A DNA stretch of 64,000 nt from Euptelea pleiosperma (lineage: Eukaryota; Streptophyta; Magnoliopsida; Ranunculales; Eupteleaceae), in assembly GCA_035048495.1 (NCBI GenBank), contig CM068551.1, forward strand, positions 12,464,248-12,528,247, written 5' to 3'. Below the pieces are notes generated by a model. That model worked only from the letters and a program-made list of their open reading frames with translations. It searched no databases and was not told the origin of the DNA. Within the stretch, counting starts at the first letter, position 1. Every line of letters begins with the position of its first letter. Position numbers and translations under genes: made by a program. This document shows, one piece after another, positions 34,291 through 46,611 of this stretch.

Positions 34291-37200
34291 GGTGTTATTA
34301 TTGCTATGTGACTTGCTTGATGATGGATGGTTAGTGATATTCGCTCAAAAGTGCTTATCTTAAGCAATTATCCTTTTAGCGTTATCACACTCTCCTACGT
34401 AAAATTGTACTATTTATCCACTTTTCTACGTAAGAGTTTCTTCTGTTGCGTAGAACACACTTTTTCTAGACAAGATGGGCTATTTGTATGAATTAAACAC
34501 ATTCTCGGAAGTCTAGATATTAAGTCATTTTGATCAAGTCTCATTACGTGCTTTTTCTATCGTAAAAAACCAAATCGGACGATTTTAATAGAATGTGGGC
34601 CCACTATCAACCTCCAGAGCCGATGATCAAAGCTTAAAGAGCCAGTGGGTTAAGATAAGAAGATACATGACAGATGCTGGGAGAGCCAAAGAGTCAGAAA
34701 TCCTGAGAGAAGATCAAGCGAGAATGAGAGCCAAGCACCCCGAGAAAAGACTAAGGATATTAAAGCTAATCAACTAACGCAAGACAAAAGCTTGCTCAGT
34801 TGGTGAAAGATATAGAAGACCAAGTCAAAGACCAAGGTTCAAGACCCTCTACTAGCATTTTCTCTCTATTTTGTATAATTTTCTCTCTCCTCTCTCTAAA
34901 CACTCATTCTCTCTCTACTCTCAAATCTCAATCATCCGATTCTCTCTCCTCTCACAATCACCCTATCATCGGCCAATCATCATCATCTACCATCGGCCGA
35001 TCAACACCATCCATCTCATCATTCAATCATCCGATCATTCATCAGATCATCCATCTCACCATCTTAGGATCCTACGGCCCACTTTACACAAGGCATGAGG
35101 ATGATGTATAAATTGTGAAAATATTTTAAAGAGAAGTTGATAGGAGATTTTATTTCTAAAGAAAGTCTTCTAAGAAAATCAAATGGGTGTTGGGCATCTC
35201 TATAAAAATGTTTTTAAAAGAAGTTTTCTTTTTTTTAGAAAATGATTAAAAGAAAGACATATTTGGAATGAAAATAAAGGGGTTGGATGATTCACATGGA
35301 AAGTTTTTAATGAAGAGAGGCTAACGGTTTCATTTTAGAGATTGTGAGTGCGTGTTTAACAAATGATGGGAAGTAATTCTGGCGGAATGGTTTTTAGCAA
35401 CTCAGAGGATTTGAAAAGAAATCCTAACTCTCCAAATAAAGAAGTCAGTTTCCAAAGTGGGGAGTAGCTAGTGATGGACATTTTGAATGAAAAAGAGGCA
35501 AGGATAGGGTAGTTTTAAGAAAATAAAAACAGAAAGGGAAAGTGGTTTTGAGAGGGACGATTTTCACATTGAAGAAAATAGCTTAGGGGGAATTCCCTTC
35601 ACACCTTTCTTGGACCCCACATCCCTTTTATAAAAGAAAAAGAAAAACCCTAAGGACAGGCTCATTCTCTCTCACCCCACGATCATCTCTTTTTTTCCAC
35701 GTTCTCCATTAAGAACTTTCTCTTTCACTCTCCTAGCAGCCTCTCTTCCATGTTTTCAAGCGCCACCACCATTAGAGAACGGGCGACTACCCTTCACGTC
35801 TCAATCCCCACTGCCCTCAAAGGGTTGCTGCTGCAACTCTCACCACCGCCACATGCAAACTGTCCACCTGTTGCTGTTCTTCCACGAGCTACTGCACCTG
35901 TTGCTGCTCCGTTTCCTCCTCAGCCCCCCTTCATCCCAGCCACAAGCACCAGAAGATCTGTGCGCCTCTTAAAATCTCCTCCTCCTTGATCTCTTTTCAG
36001 GTTGAACTAGCAGCACCACCGTTTCTCCTTCTCCACGATCTTCTTTCTCCACTAGAAAACCATCAAACATCATCTCCTCTGGTCTGGTGTAGCGCTGCAA
36101 CTCAACTGATCTCCAACCGATTCTTCTTCTCTTCTTCACGATTCACTCGCACCACCTTCCTCCATTAGCGAAGCCACCATTTCCACCATCACTTGCTGTT
36201 GTCACAGCCGTTCTGCAAGCCTCACATCGCTGGTTCTCCATCTTGGATGGCCCAACTCCTCGCTCCTCTTGCCGCCTGCAACACAGCAAATCCCACGATC
36301 TCTCATCCCTTCAACACCATCTTGCTGCCGTGCTCTTCTCCACGACATTCACATCCGTTTACATGTAAATCCAACGGCCATCCCTTGGTGCATCTCATTC
36401 ACACCGCCCTCTTCCTTCATCCAACACCTGCAACATCCCTTAAGCGAGGCTGCATCATCTGCTCACGGTCACCTAGCCGTGCATCTCCCTTTCCCATTAC
36501 TACCATGTTTCAACAACTCCTCATTGCACTAGATGTGAGTGTTCACCACGGCTGCCACATCCACTATTCTCTTATTCAAAGCACTGTTCAAATTAGGCAG
36601 CAAGGTGAGCACTCTCTCTAGTTCATTCTTCACTCTCTCTTATCACTCTTTTCTAAATTTCTCTCTCTAGAACTCTCTCCAAAACTCTATTTTCTCTCTC
36701 TAAATTAGTTTCCCTCTCTAGTTTGTAGTGTTTAATTTCAGTTTATTTCTTTAAGTTTGGCATTGTAATGGATATTATTTTTTTGAATAAATAATTGCAG
36801 TTTTAGCTCATTTGAATTTTTATCTTTTGTTCACAAGTAGTGGATATCTTAAACTCTAAGAGAATATTTTAAATCCCGATTTCTCCATCTCTTCACCACC
36901 ACCATATTCTCGAACAAATTCTGTCATTTTATGTCGTCTTTAATATGCATGTTCTAACCCCGAGTGCAGATCGACATCCGACACTTTCCACTGTCCAAGA
37001 ATTACTTATTTTGCAGATAAAAAGTATCAAAATTTACAAATATTGGTTGAAATATGGGTTTCCGATCCGATGACACGGAAAACCTAGTTTCAGTTAGATT
37101 TGTGGGGATGATGGATGGATTGGATTTGTTGCTTTCTTGCTGTGTTTGGTTGGCCTGCAGATTGCTATATGTATGGTTGGATTTGTTGTTTTTTTTTTTT

Positions 37201-37757
37201 GTACATGTTGGAATGTCAAAGTGGACCTCAGACATGCTGGAGGTTTGAACCACATTAAATGATTTCTAACAAAGTTCTTGTGATTGTGGTCATAACATCA
37301 CGGTCATAACTATCACTTGTGATGCTAGATTCTTTATTGCAGGTCATAACTATCATAGGGCTTGTGATTGTGGGAGATATGCTATCTTATTCTTTATTGC
37401 CATGTATTTTTAAGGGCATTTGTTCAATTAACAAGAACACATGGACTGACAAACCTTTCAGAGTATTGATTGACAAACTAGGGAATTTTGGCAGGTACAA
37501 AATGGTCCCTGCAATCACACATATGTTCCTCTGACTTAGAAAGGCAAGGGAACACAAACATATGTTCTCAAATCGAGGACACCACCAGAGTCCCCAAATG
37601 GGGCAGTTGGTTATGTCAAATTGGAAGTCTTTCCCTTTTGTATCAGACATTTGTAATGGTATATTAGATTTGTAATTGTTATTTATTGCATTTCTGACTT
37701 TGTATCAGACATAATATTCATTTCAAATGCTATTGGAAGTCGTGTACTAAGTAATGT
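34291..37757. other. Unclassified repeat-like DNA, pyrimidine-rich segments
   Basis: Two pyrimidine-rich blocks (34860-35080 and 35620-36730) with many CTCTCT and CACC repeats resemble leaders of LTR elements or long 5' untranslated regions. ORFs of 60-142 codons here are Pro/Ser/His-rich low-complexity translations. I recognise no domain. 37000-37750 is ordinary AT-rich sequence. Confidence 0.3.
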
Positions 37758-37790
37758 TCATGGGGTAGTGCAAAATATTGCCAATTACCT
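37758..37790. repeat. Candidate right terminal inverted repeat of the MULE
   Basis: TCATGGGGTAGTGCAAAATA and the bases that follow (TTGCCAATT) are the inverse of the left terminal candidate at 12311-12354, with a few changes over about 30 bases. Confidence 0.4.
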
Positions 37791-38412
37791 TAATAGATAA
37801 AAAAACTTGCACTCATCATATTGCAAAACCATTTTAAATTCACACAATAGAGGAAACATAATACAAGTACAATTAGGTTGCATTTATATCCACCTTAGTA
37901 ACAAAATCTTTATTTAATTCATCTAACTCAACATCAATAAAAACTTTTAACTTCATCATCCTACTATTAGACTCAATCATATTGGCATTTGCAACATCTA
38001 GTCACTGAAAATCGCCACAACAATCCTAGCATTTCAGAAACTTTCGGCCTAGACTATGTAGTTGCTTTGATCTATAGATTTTTCGACGACCTCTAAAGTC
38101 GGGCTTCGGACACAGAAAACCTTTTCATGGGCAATCTTTCAACCAATGGGTTGACTCTTCACAACCGAAGCAAGCATTTGAACTAGACCCCTCTATGTCT
38201 GCATTTACTGCATCTAACAATCAAAATCTGATGCATCTGCCATGTTAGCATTTGAGGAATCTCCTTCCCACGCTATGTGGTTACTTTGATACCATACTTA
38301 ATTTACAAAGTCATAGACAATTATTGATATAACATTGAATCATCTAAAACACAAGTGACAAAATGTGTTATTTGGAAGGCTTTCTGCCTAAATACATGTG
38401 GCATAATGTATG

Positions 38413-38560
38413 GGCTACAACAAATAATGCCTATGATGGCATTAAATTCTTGGCATTTAGATAAAAATGCCATAAATATCTTTTTTGTTACGGCATTCAC
38501 TTTCTAAACGTCGTTAATAAGTGGTTTTAACCCCGTACACTCGTTAAAGACCGCCTCAGA
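38413..38560. mobile_element. CACTA-like transposon end, relic
   Basis: GGCTACAACAAATAATGCC then TATGATGGCATTAAATTC resembles the CACTACAA start and subterminal repeats of plant CACTA elements. GGCAT/ATGCC motifs recur in both orientations through 38520. The other end is not visible and the first bases deviate, so the call is tentative. Confidence 0.35.
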
Positions 38561-38894
38561 CCTACAACATTTGGACGAACTCTCTCTTCATGCGACTTGT
38601 AAGCAAAATAAAAATTCTCGCAATTTCTAGCATTTCATGGCAAATCGATCTTCTTTTCTTTTCTTTGTTGTTGTTTATAAAACAATTTCTCTATATTACG
38701 TACACACAACAGAAGTTTCTATAACTTTTGATGAGTAATACTTAGGATGAGAAGTTTAGGCTTAGTAGGTTTGGGATTTTAGGTTTTTGGGCATCTAGGT
38801 TTAGGGTTTGAGAAGCACAACAGTTTCATTTTTTTCTTTTATTTTTTAGGTTTTAGGGTTTAGGCTTTGGGCATCTGGGTTTTGGGTTATTGGT

Positions 38895-40292
38895 CAAGAT
38901 AAGGTGATAAACTCGCATACCTTAGTTGATTGATAAAAATATTATCACAACCGACTCAAATCAAATATACCTCCGTGGTATATTGTCTTTTCGTCGTTTG
39001 ATCTAATCAAGAGATTTAACGGAACAACAATCAAATATCCACAAGACAAAGAGTTTTTAGTATGGAAACCTTAGCCAAGAAAAACTACGGGACCACATCC
39101 AGATGGAAAGTATCACTAACTGAAAAGTTAAACGAAACAAAGGTTACCTATGCAGCACCATTGCAAATGCAGCTTCCAACCTTAGCCAAGGTCTATTGCT
39201 GATGCATCCACGTCCTCTGAATCAACGTTAGGAATCCACGCGCATCTTCCCAGCCAAGAAGCCTTGTCCGCTTGTTCAGTTTGGTACTCCCAAATTTACC
39301 TTCGATCAGCCACTTTGATCTTAATTCTCAACTCTCCAGCCTTTGCTGAAGGCGAAGGATTCAGTACACCCTGAACCTTAAATCGCTCAAATAGTGTTGA
39401 GACGCACTGGTACTCTCAGACTACTAGGTCAAGTATCTATGTAGAAGACCTAAGCTGAGTAAGAGATCAAGCTTTTAGCTTTGATCTAGAAGAGAAAAAG
39501 CTCACAAGATATTTATGAGAACCAAAGACTTTTTGCTCTTCGAATTGACACTCTTGATAAATAAAACTTTCTTCTCTGTATTCTAATGTATAAAAGTGTA
39601 TTTTGTAATGCTAGATATGAGTTATATTTATAGAATTCGTAGCTCAGAATCTATTAGAAAGTGGGGTAAGTAGAGACTAGAATTTCAGATCTGAAAAAGA
39701 CTCAATCCGTGTGAAGTCTAATCGATTGTACTCTGGGTCCAATCGATTGGGCTAATATTGTACTTTGGGTCCAATCGATTGGTCTTGTACAAATGGGTTT
39801 TTCCTTCGTAAATCCAATCGATTGTGCATAGTCTAATCGATCGGACTTAAATAAGTTTCTGTCCTGTAAGCTCCAATCGATTTCACAGAGGTCTCCAATC
39901 GATTGGATTTTGTCCAATCGATTGGCCTAAATAGTCCAATCGATCGGACTTTTTCAAAAATCAATAATCTTGACTTAGACTCGGGTCTGTCCATTGACTA
40001 GGTTTGACCAATATATTTTATTCATTTTAAACCTATTCTTATGGCCACTAAGTCACTTACCTTCTTAAGTGAGCGTACACGATCTATAACCGATAAATGA
40101 GCAGCTACTCAGATGACTCTTGTCGTCAATCGTCTGATCCTTGTTGTCTCTGTCTTCTAGTCTTTACGTAGTCAACGAAGTATGCGTACCACGATATCTT
40201 CACACTACACCAGTGCTCGTAGGTAAGGTTACATGAATATTTTATGTCACACGGAATCTTTGCCAAACTGGAATATGAAAATATTCTTTACA
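38895..40292 (-). mobile_element. Solo LTR, family A copy 3, 3'-truncated
   Basis: The plus strand ends ...ATTCTTTACA at 40292, which is the inverse of the family start TGTAAAGAAT. The copy contains the AATCGATTGG array at 39718-39950 and an inverse TATAAATA at 39625-39632. It is missing about the last 100 bases of the family consensus at its left side, where T/G-rich DNA (38750-38890, several TTTAGGG-like units) abuts. No target duplication is expected on the broken side. Confidence 0.85.
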
Positions 40293-40499
40293 TCGACCTC
40301 CTCCTCATTCTTCTTCTTCTTCTTTTTTTAGGGTTTTTCTTTTGAGAGAGAGAGAGAAGCTTACCTGCGGTGGTGACGGCGGCGGCCTCCTCCTTTTTTC
40401 TATTTTTTTTAGGGTTTTTTTTTGTGGGTGTTAAGAGGGACTTTTTTTTTTGGGTTAAGTGGGTTTTTTGAGCGAAATCACGGGTGCCAATATCCCAAC

Positions 40500-41012
40500 C
40501 TATAAAAAATCAGCTTGATTGGTGATTTCTAACCGTTGGATTGAAGTATGCCTAATAAAGATCCAATTAGAGGGCTAAAAATCGATCAATGAAAAGATTA
40601 AATCCCATGGCTAGAATTATCAATCGGATGATTTTCATCTTAGGTCCACCTAGGATAGGCCAAACATCTATACATTTAGTGGTCTCCAAGAGTGTGCCAC
40701 GTGGAACATGCAAGAAACTTTTGTTTTAATGTTTCTATACTAAAAGGGTAAAATGGTAAAGATATCATAACTAAGGAAATAGATCTCCATATTTGGAGAT
40801 GGAAAAATCAAACTGATTAATGATTTTTGATCATTGGACTAGAGTCTTTTTCATGGTTTATTTTTAACTATGGATTTGGAGCTTTATTTGGGGTAAAAAG
40901 ATCCAAAGGTTATAAATCACTAATCAGACTGATTTTAGGAATGTAGGTCCACCTAGGGATGAGGTCAATGGTCTCTAAGAGTGTGCCACGTGGCTCATAC
41001 TTTGGTCCGTCA
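40500..41012. mobile_element. MITE family F, two partial copies
   Basis: The phrases AATCAGCTTGATTGGTGATT, CTAACCGTTGGATTG, GGTCCACCTAGG and AGAGTGTGCCACGTGG occur twice (40500-40705 and 40800-41010). The same phrases make up the long-TIR element at 60345-60622, so these are decayed copies. Confidence 0.55.
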
Positions 41013-41043
41013 TCAAAGATCTACTTGAAATCTCCTCATTAAG

Positions 41044-41750
41044 TAGGGCTGCAACTTGGGCATGTTCAACCCGAGCCCGATGGGTTGAAGCCGATGTAAG
41101 GGTTGGGTTGGGTTAGCTTTTTTAGAACTTCGGTTTGGCTCGGGCCGGATTTTTGGTAACCCGATCAAATTGGGTTGGGTTAGGGTTGAGGCTCGGCCCA
41201 ACCTGAACCCGACATACAAACTACATATATGTATTAGCATACTAACAAATATTCACACTACATTTTGGCAAATGCAACAACCCATGGATGTTTGTCCTTA
41301 GCAAACTACAACCCTTATGTGAGATTGCAAAATGCCTTTGAAACTACATTTTTACATTTTATGTGATCGGTTGATATTGAAAATATCGTATTTTATTTGA
41401 CGATTATTTTTGGTTATTTCTATAGTAACTTTATTATGCATTTGAGTTAATGAACTTTTCCCGTATTATAAAAATATCACGTTTTCTTTCATGAGGAGTT
41501 GGAAATGAAATTATTTAATGGTTACATGACGGTTATTGTATTGACAACTAAATTATTTTAATATGAAAGAAATTTAGCAATCTTCTTAATAAATTGACCA
41601 ACCCGACTAACCCAACCAACCCGATAAGGTTGAGTTAGGGTTGAAAAATCTAGGCCCGACCTTGGATTGGGTTAGGGTTCACAGCCTTTAAGTTTGGGTT
41701 GGGTTAGGGTTGAACCCCACCCGACCCAACCAGCCCGAGTTGCAGCCCTA
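41044..41750. mobile_element. hAT-type MITE (707 bp)
   Basis: The termini are TAGGGCTGCAACTTGGGC at 41044 and its inverse GCCCGAGTTGCAGCCCTA ending at 41750, with one mismatch. Subterminal regions are dense in GGGTTGGGTTAGGG motifs in both orientations. TAGGGCTG-type ends and such subterminal arrays are typical of hAT elements. The expected 8-bp target duplication is not clear. It lies about 200 bp upstream of the start codon of the next gene. Confidence 0.75.
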
Positions 41751-41955
41751 CCAACAAGCACCGTATCAAGCTATAGTACGAGGGATACGAGGGACAACGA
41801 ATAGAAAGGCTCCAGACACTTCCAGAAGCCGCGAGAGAGAGAGAGGACTAAAATTGATTCATAGCAGCAGTAATAAACATGGGAGAAGAGTCCTTTGAGG
41901 AGAGAGATGAAATACAATTATTTGTTGTTGATAGAACTCAGTTATTAGAAGTTAG

Positions 41956-44900
41956 ATGTCTGGGAGCAGCAGAACGATCAAGCTATTCTGCCCATCACTG
42001 TCGAAGCTGGTCTCTTTTTCGGTTTTGGAAGAGCAAAGGTTGGACCTAGGCTCCATAGCTCGGACATTTGGGCTCGACCCGGTGACGCTGAGGCTCAACG
42101 GCTACTTTATAAGCAGAGGTGTTGATCTCATCTCTTCCTCCGTCACCTGGAAATCCCTCCTCTCCTTCTTCGCCGCTCGAGGTTTGTCCACAGGAAACGG
42201 CGACAACGACGCTCTCATCGTCAATGGCAAGCTCTGCAAGCCAGGAACCAAGAGTAAGTTTTTCCCATTTTTTTTTTTTTTTGACTTCTGCGCATGCTCG
42301 CCTGGTTAAAGTAAAGCGTAGGAGTTGGATGGTTCACTTTAGCTAATCTATGGTGGTTTTTGTTAACCTGTGCCGGTGGAATATGGGGAACCAAGACAGT
42401 GTCCGACTTTTTTGTCTTTTGATAGGCCATCCTGAGCCCCCTGTTATGTTTTAGTGTGTGGTGGGGTTCAATTTAGATTTTGAGCACTGGGAGATGCTGT
42501 GACAGGATTTGATGTAGCATCGCTGCAAAACTGCATACGGGAAACTCACCCAACATGCAAGAGATTTCCCTAAATCCAAATTTTTTATTCCATTGATAAC
42601 AAAAGTTTCTGGATTTGTAATTTCCAATTTCGATTCCATGCCTGGTTCCTAAAAACCTCTGAATTCAAACATCCTAATCCTACTTTGGACACTTAGGACC
42701 TGTTTGGATCGCCATTTTTAGACGTGAAAAAGTCTTTTCTTCCACAATAGACTATTTTTCAAAATAATATATTGTTTGGATGACCATTTTTTAAATGGGT
42801 CGGGCTCGGGGGACACCCATTTTTGACACCCATTTTGACGTACCCATAGACGATGAATCAATGGCTGATCTTTGGTGGGGATGATCTCCTCACCATATAG
42901 ACCACCCCAACAAAAAATCAGCCCATTCTGAAATTTCTAACCCCATCAAATGCGGTTTTCAAGTTACAAGGTAAAAATCGACTGTCCATAATTCTTCAGC
43001 TTCTAAACCAGCCTGAACATCAGTGTGATTTGAATTTTTGTGAGGATGATCTCCTCACCAAAAATCAGCCATTGATTCATCTTCTATGTGGGTACCCCAA
43101 AATGGGTGTCAAAAATGCGGGCCAAAAATGGGCGTTCCCCTAGCCCAACCCTTTTTAAATTATTCCATAAAAATATTTTTTTTTTAAGTCAAAAAGTCCG
43201 TTTATAAAAAATAGCTGAAAGCAATTTTTCACGTCGAAAAAGACTTAAATTTTGCTAGTTCAATGAACATTATAAACAAAGAATCCCTACTCCCACCCCT
43301 CCCCATTTATTACTCTCATTAATTATAAGAGAAGATAAAGACGTTTGCATTAATGATGATCAAAACGATCATTTTTTACCGGGCCCTTACTTTTCCAAAC
43401 TAGAAACACTTTTAAACTAGAGGCCATTTCCCTTTTCCCTTCTTGAAAATAGTAATTTTGATCTTTCCAATACTACTCCTAGACATGCCTAATGACCTAA
43501 TGGGTTGGCATCACTTAAATCCGATTAGATGCGATTCATGCATACACAACTTTGATTGTAGAAATTTTTAGTTTAATAGCTATTTCCGACGGCCTTCTTT
43601 AAGCTGAAATTTTCAAAGATAACCAACTTTAACTTCTTTGAAGCTTCGTCTCGACCGCGGACCGCTTGCTCTCCTATCCATGGGAACAACTGCGTCACTA
43701 TCAAGTTCCTTAGAACTCTCCTTTTGACTGGAAAACATCATCATCATCATCTCTCCTCATGAGACATTAGAGCTACTTTGGAACACTCCTTATCTTCAAC
43801 TTCCATATGACTCTCATTTCATGTAGATAACCACTACACATCTATAGACAAGTTGCATTGATCTTCAGACATCTGCATGGATCCTTTTTCTTTTTCACTT
43901 GTTGAGAAAATCAACAACAGAAATTCTACCACCAAAACAACCTTGAACTCGTCAAGGTCCTCGAATCTTAAACTTACCAAGATCCAATGCGTAACCTCAT
44001 AAAAAACTTTCCAAGATCTTACTTGGTATCTGTGGAGCATTTTAGAGACCTTCAGAAGAAGAAGGTTAAAGAGAAGAACAAAAAGTTTTAATGCATTAAA
44101 CAAGTTGTTCTAAATGTTTTTAGGATGATTTGTTTTTTCTAGATTTTTTTTTTCTTTTTCTGTGGATCTTTTTTCTTTTTCTGTGGATCGGGACGACCCT
44201 CTAGTTCTGAGTGTTCTCAGAAGGCTTTATGACAGTTAAAGAACCAACTCAACTTTGTTATGGCAGTTTGTGTAAATTTCACGCTTATCTGTTTTGTGGG
44301 TTAGTCCCACATCAGCTGTTAGTTTGTAGCTGGTTGCCCCTCTACGAGGGTGTCGATTCTTTGGTGTTTCTTCTGACTGTATGTTAAGAATACAATCAAG
44401 ATGCCGCATTCAAGTCGCTGTGTGCATTTATACCTATAACAATTCCCAATTTTATTTTCAGCAATGCCATCTCTATGTTAGGTTTGTTTAAGTTAATTTG
44501 TGTACGATTCCACTCTGTTCATTGTAAACTTAATTTTTGAAAATGAGTGTATTGTAACAAATCAGTCACGTTCAATTATGTTTGTTTATATATGCTTTCT
44601 CTGTATTGTAGGCAAACTTCTTTCTTAAGATTGTTCCAAAATATAAGTTCCTTGGTCTTGTACTCTAATTTTACTAATGCTTCATTGTGGAAACTATTCC
44701 AATTATACATCTACTCATCCAATGGCTATTTATCTATCTTTGTCCATAATTGTCACTCCCTGCAACATGGGTTGCTTAGTCGTTCTTTCTCCATTCTGGG
44801 TTCCTAGTCTCCAAATCCTGAACTCCATTTCTCTCCAACAAGAGTTTCTCAGCTGCCATTCGGACTGTTGTGACTATCCAAATCAGAAAATGGTAGCTTT

Positions 44901-46611
44901 GCTGGATTGAAATGGGTTGCTTAGTCGTTCTTTCTCCATTCTGGGTTCCTAGTCTCCAAATCCTGAACTCCATTTCTCTCCAACAAGAGTTTCTCAGCTG
45001 CCATTCGGACTGTTGTGACTATCCAAATCAGAAAATGGTAGCTTTGCTGGATTGAAAGACCCAACTTACTGTGGTGAAGGAAATGTTGGATTTAATCATA
45101 TTTACTAGTTGGATTTAATCCTACTTGTTATGTGCCAGTTTTATATCTGACAGCTCTGCTAAAAAAGGATCAGGGTCCTTTATATTGTGCAACATTTCTA
45201 TCAAGATAATGTTCTTATCATAGGGGCCTAGAGTCACCTCATGTCTCTAGGGCCGTTTCCCAGCTTCTTCTCTTACACTTTATTCTCTGAGTTTAGTTTG
45301 TTTATCTAGTTTGTGCATGTCCTAATGTATATTATATTGTTCATTGGTTTTTTTTTTTATCAGTATATTGTTCATTGGTTTTGTGTTTTAGTGTATACCC
45401 ATTGTCTTCAGCTTTGTCGTTTATGGCTAACAGCACCTATCACAAAGATAAATGAACTTCAGACTATTGTGTTCATTTTTGTTGTGATCATCCAAAATAT
45501 AATTTGGGCATATGAAACTTTACCATAGTTGTCTTGTTGCATGTCTTTACTGTTTATCATGGTTCAAAGTGACTGGTTTCGTTTCGGTTTCCTCCATGGG
45601 CGAAACCGAAACGTTTCGGTGGTTTCGGTCCGAAACTGACCGAAACCAAATGACATTTTATGAATAAAAAATTAGTTTTATCAGTTTCGGACAAAACCAA
45701 CCGAAACCAAAAGTAGTTTCGGCCGAAACTTGAAACCATGCTGTTTATATGTCTTGAGCAGCTCAAATCATGCTTTGAGCTCAACAATTTCAACCAATGG
45801 CAGTGGTAAAGGCGCTATAGGCTATTGTGATACCATTGTGCCAAATACCGCTCCTTTCTACATTGTCATCTTGTAATGTAAATTAAATAGGTAGACCTTC
45901 ATTAACACAGTTGCTATTTCTTCAGGAGAACATAATCCTTCAGACAGTGAAAATGAGGATCATCAAACAACCGAATACAACGGCCTCAGCATCAAAAGAA
46001 AGCCACAAATGGAAGATGTCAAGATCAAGAAGAAAATGGTGAACGAATGCAACTCAGGTACATTAACATGAGGCTATATTTCATAATGCATTGTGGAAAA
46101 CCCTTCCTCTCATTGACTGGAACCAATCTACTGTTCCAGTTATAGTTGGCACTCTAGACTACTGTGCAACCACAGTGCCCAACACTCCCCACACGTTTTG
46201 GAATTGATTGGACATTTTGAGTTGTGATTCTTCAGGAGCACATAAACCTTCAGATAGTGAAAATGGGGATCATCAAATAACCAAATACAATGCCCTCGGT
46301 TTGAAGAGAAAGCCATGGCCGGAAGATGTTAATACTCACAAGAAGAAAAGGATGAAAGAGAGCAACTCAGGTACATAAATTTGAAGCAACATTTTTTTGT
46401 GCATTGTGAAACCCAACACCATTTCAAGCACCCACCCAATTCATATTCAGAAAGTGAAATTTGTTTGGGTCATTTTTTGGGTTTTCTAGGGAGCCAACCC
46501 AACACCATTTCAAGCATCCAATTCAAATGCAGCAACATCAGTGGGAGTCTGAAGCGGCTGAGAGAGGATGAGATCATCATGAGCAGCACCCCTTGCAAAA
46601 GAACCAGATGA
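41956..46611 (+). CDS. Conserved-type plant protein of unknown function, four exons
   Basis: Exons are 41956-42253, 45926-46057, 46236-46370 and 46490-46611, all with GT-AG borders and phase 1 at each junction. They give 228 residues. Exon 1 encodes a folded-looking N-terminal domain (about residues 1-99: SRTIKLFCPSLSKLVSFSVL, LDLGSIARTFGLDPVTLRLN, SSVTWKSLLSFFAARGLSTG). Exons 2 and 3 encode two similar segments of 44 and 45 residues (HNPSDSENEDHQ / HKPSDSENGDHQ, then basic KIKKKM / HKKKRMKE). Exon 4 gives the C-terminal basic tail (SLKRLREDE, PCKRTR). The basic clusters could act as nuclear signals; that is inference. I recognise the N-terminal domain as of a kind present across plants without an assigned role, but do not know a symbol. 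The start is the first in-frame ATG after stops. All frames are intact, so the gene looks live. Confidence 0.82.
42788..43160. mobile_element. Mutator-type MITE (355 bp) in intron 1
   Basis: The element 42797-43151 is flanked by a perfect 9-bp duplication TTTTTAAAT (42788-42796 and 43152-43160). Its arms are about 100 bp and inverted: GGGTCGGGCTCGGGGGACAC at the left and the inverse of GGGTTGGGCTAGGGGAACGC at the right. Inside are GCTGATTTTTGGTGAGGAGAT-type phrases shared with the MITE at 8440-8705. Nine-base duplications and long arms fit a non-autonomous MULE. Confidence 0.88.
44767..45056 (+). repeat. 145-bp tandem duplication in intron 1
   Basis: The unit starting ATGGGTTGCTTAGTCG at 44767 is repeated head to tail from 44912 with a period of 145 bp. 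The two copies look identical by eye, which points to a very recent event. Confidence 0.9.
45550..45748. mobile_element. hAT-type MITE (183 bp) rich in CCGAAAC, in intron 1
   Basis: The element 45558-45740 is flanked by the 8-bp duplication CTGTTTAT (45550-45557 and 45741-45748). The ends are CATGGTTCAAAGT and the inverse of CATGGTTTCAAG. The interior has about ten GTTTCGG or CCGAAAC motifs in both orientations. Confidence 0.85.

Noticed and set aside
35750..36621. Plus-strand ORFs of 60-142 codons rich in Pro, Ser and His
   Set aside because: They overlap each other in different frames and reflect pyrimidine-rich low-complexity DNA. There is no domain, no consistent codon signal and no splice structure.
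38750..38890. TTTAGGG-like units considered as an interstitial telomere
   Set aside because: The units are few, degenerate and mixed with other T/G-rich sequence (GGGCATCT, GGTTTTGGG). There is no uniform array.
43834..44103. 89-codon minus-strand ORF in intron 1 of the four-exon gene
   Set aside because: Leu/Val-rich with no recognisable family and no splice context. It lies inside the intron on the opposite strand.
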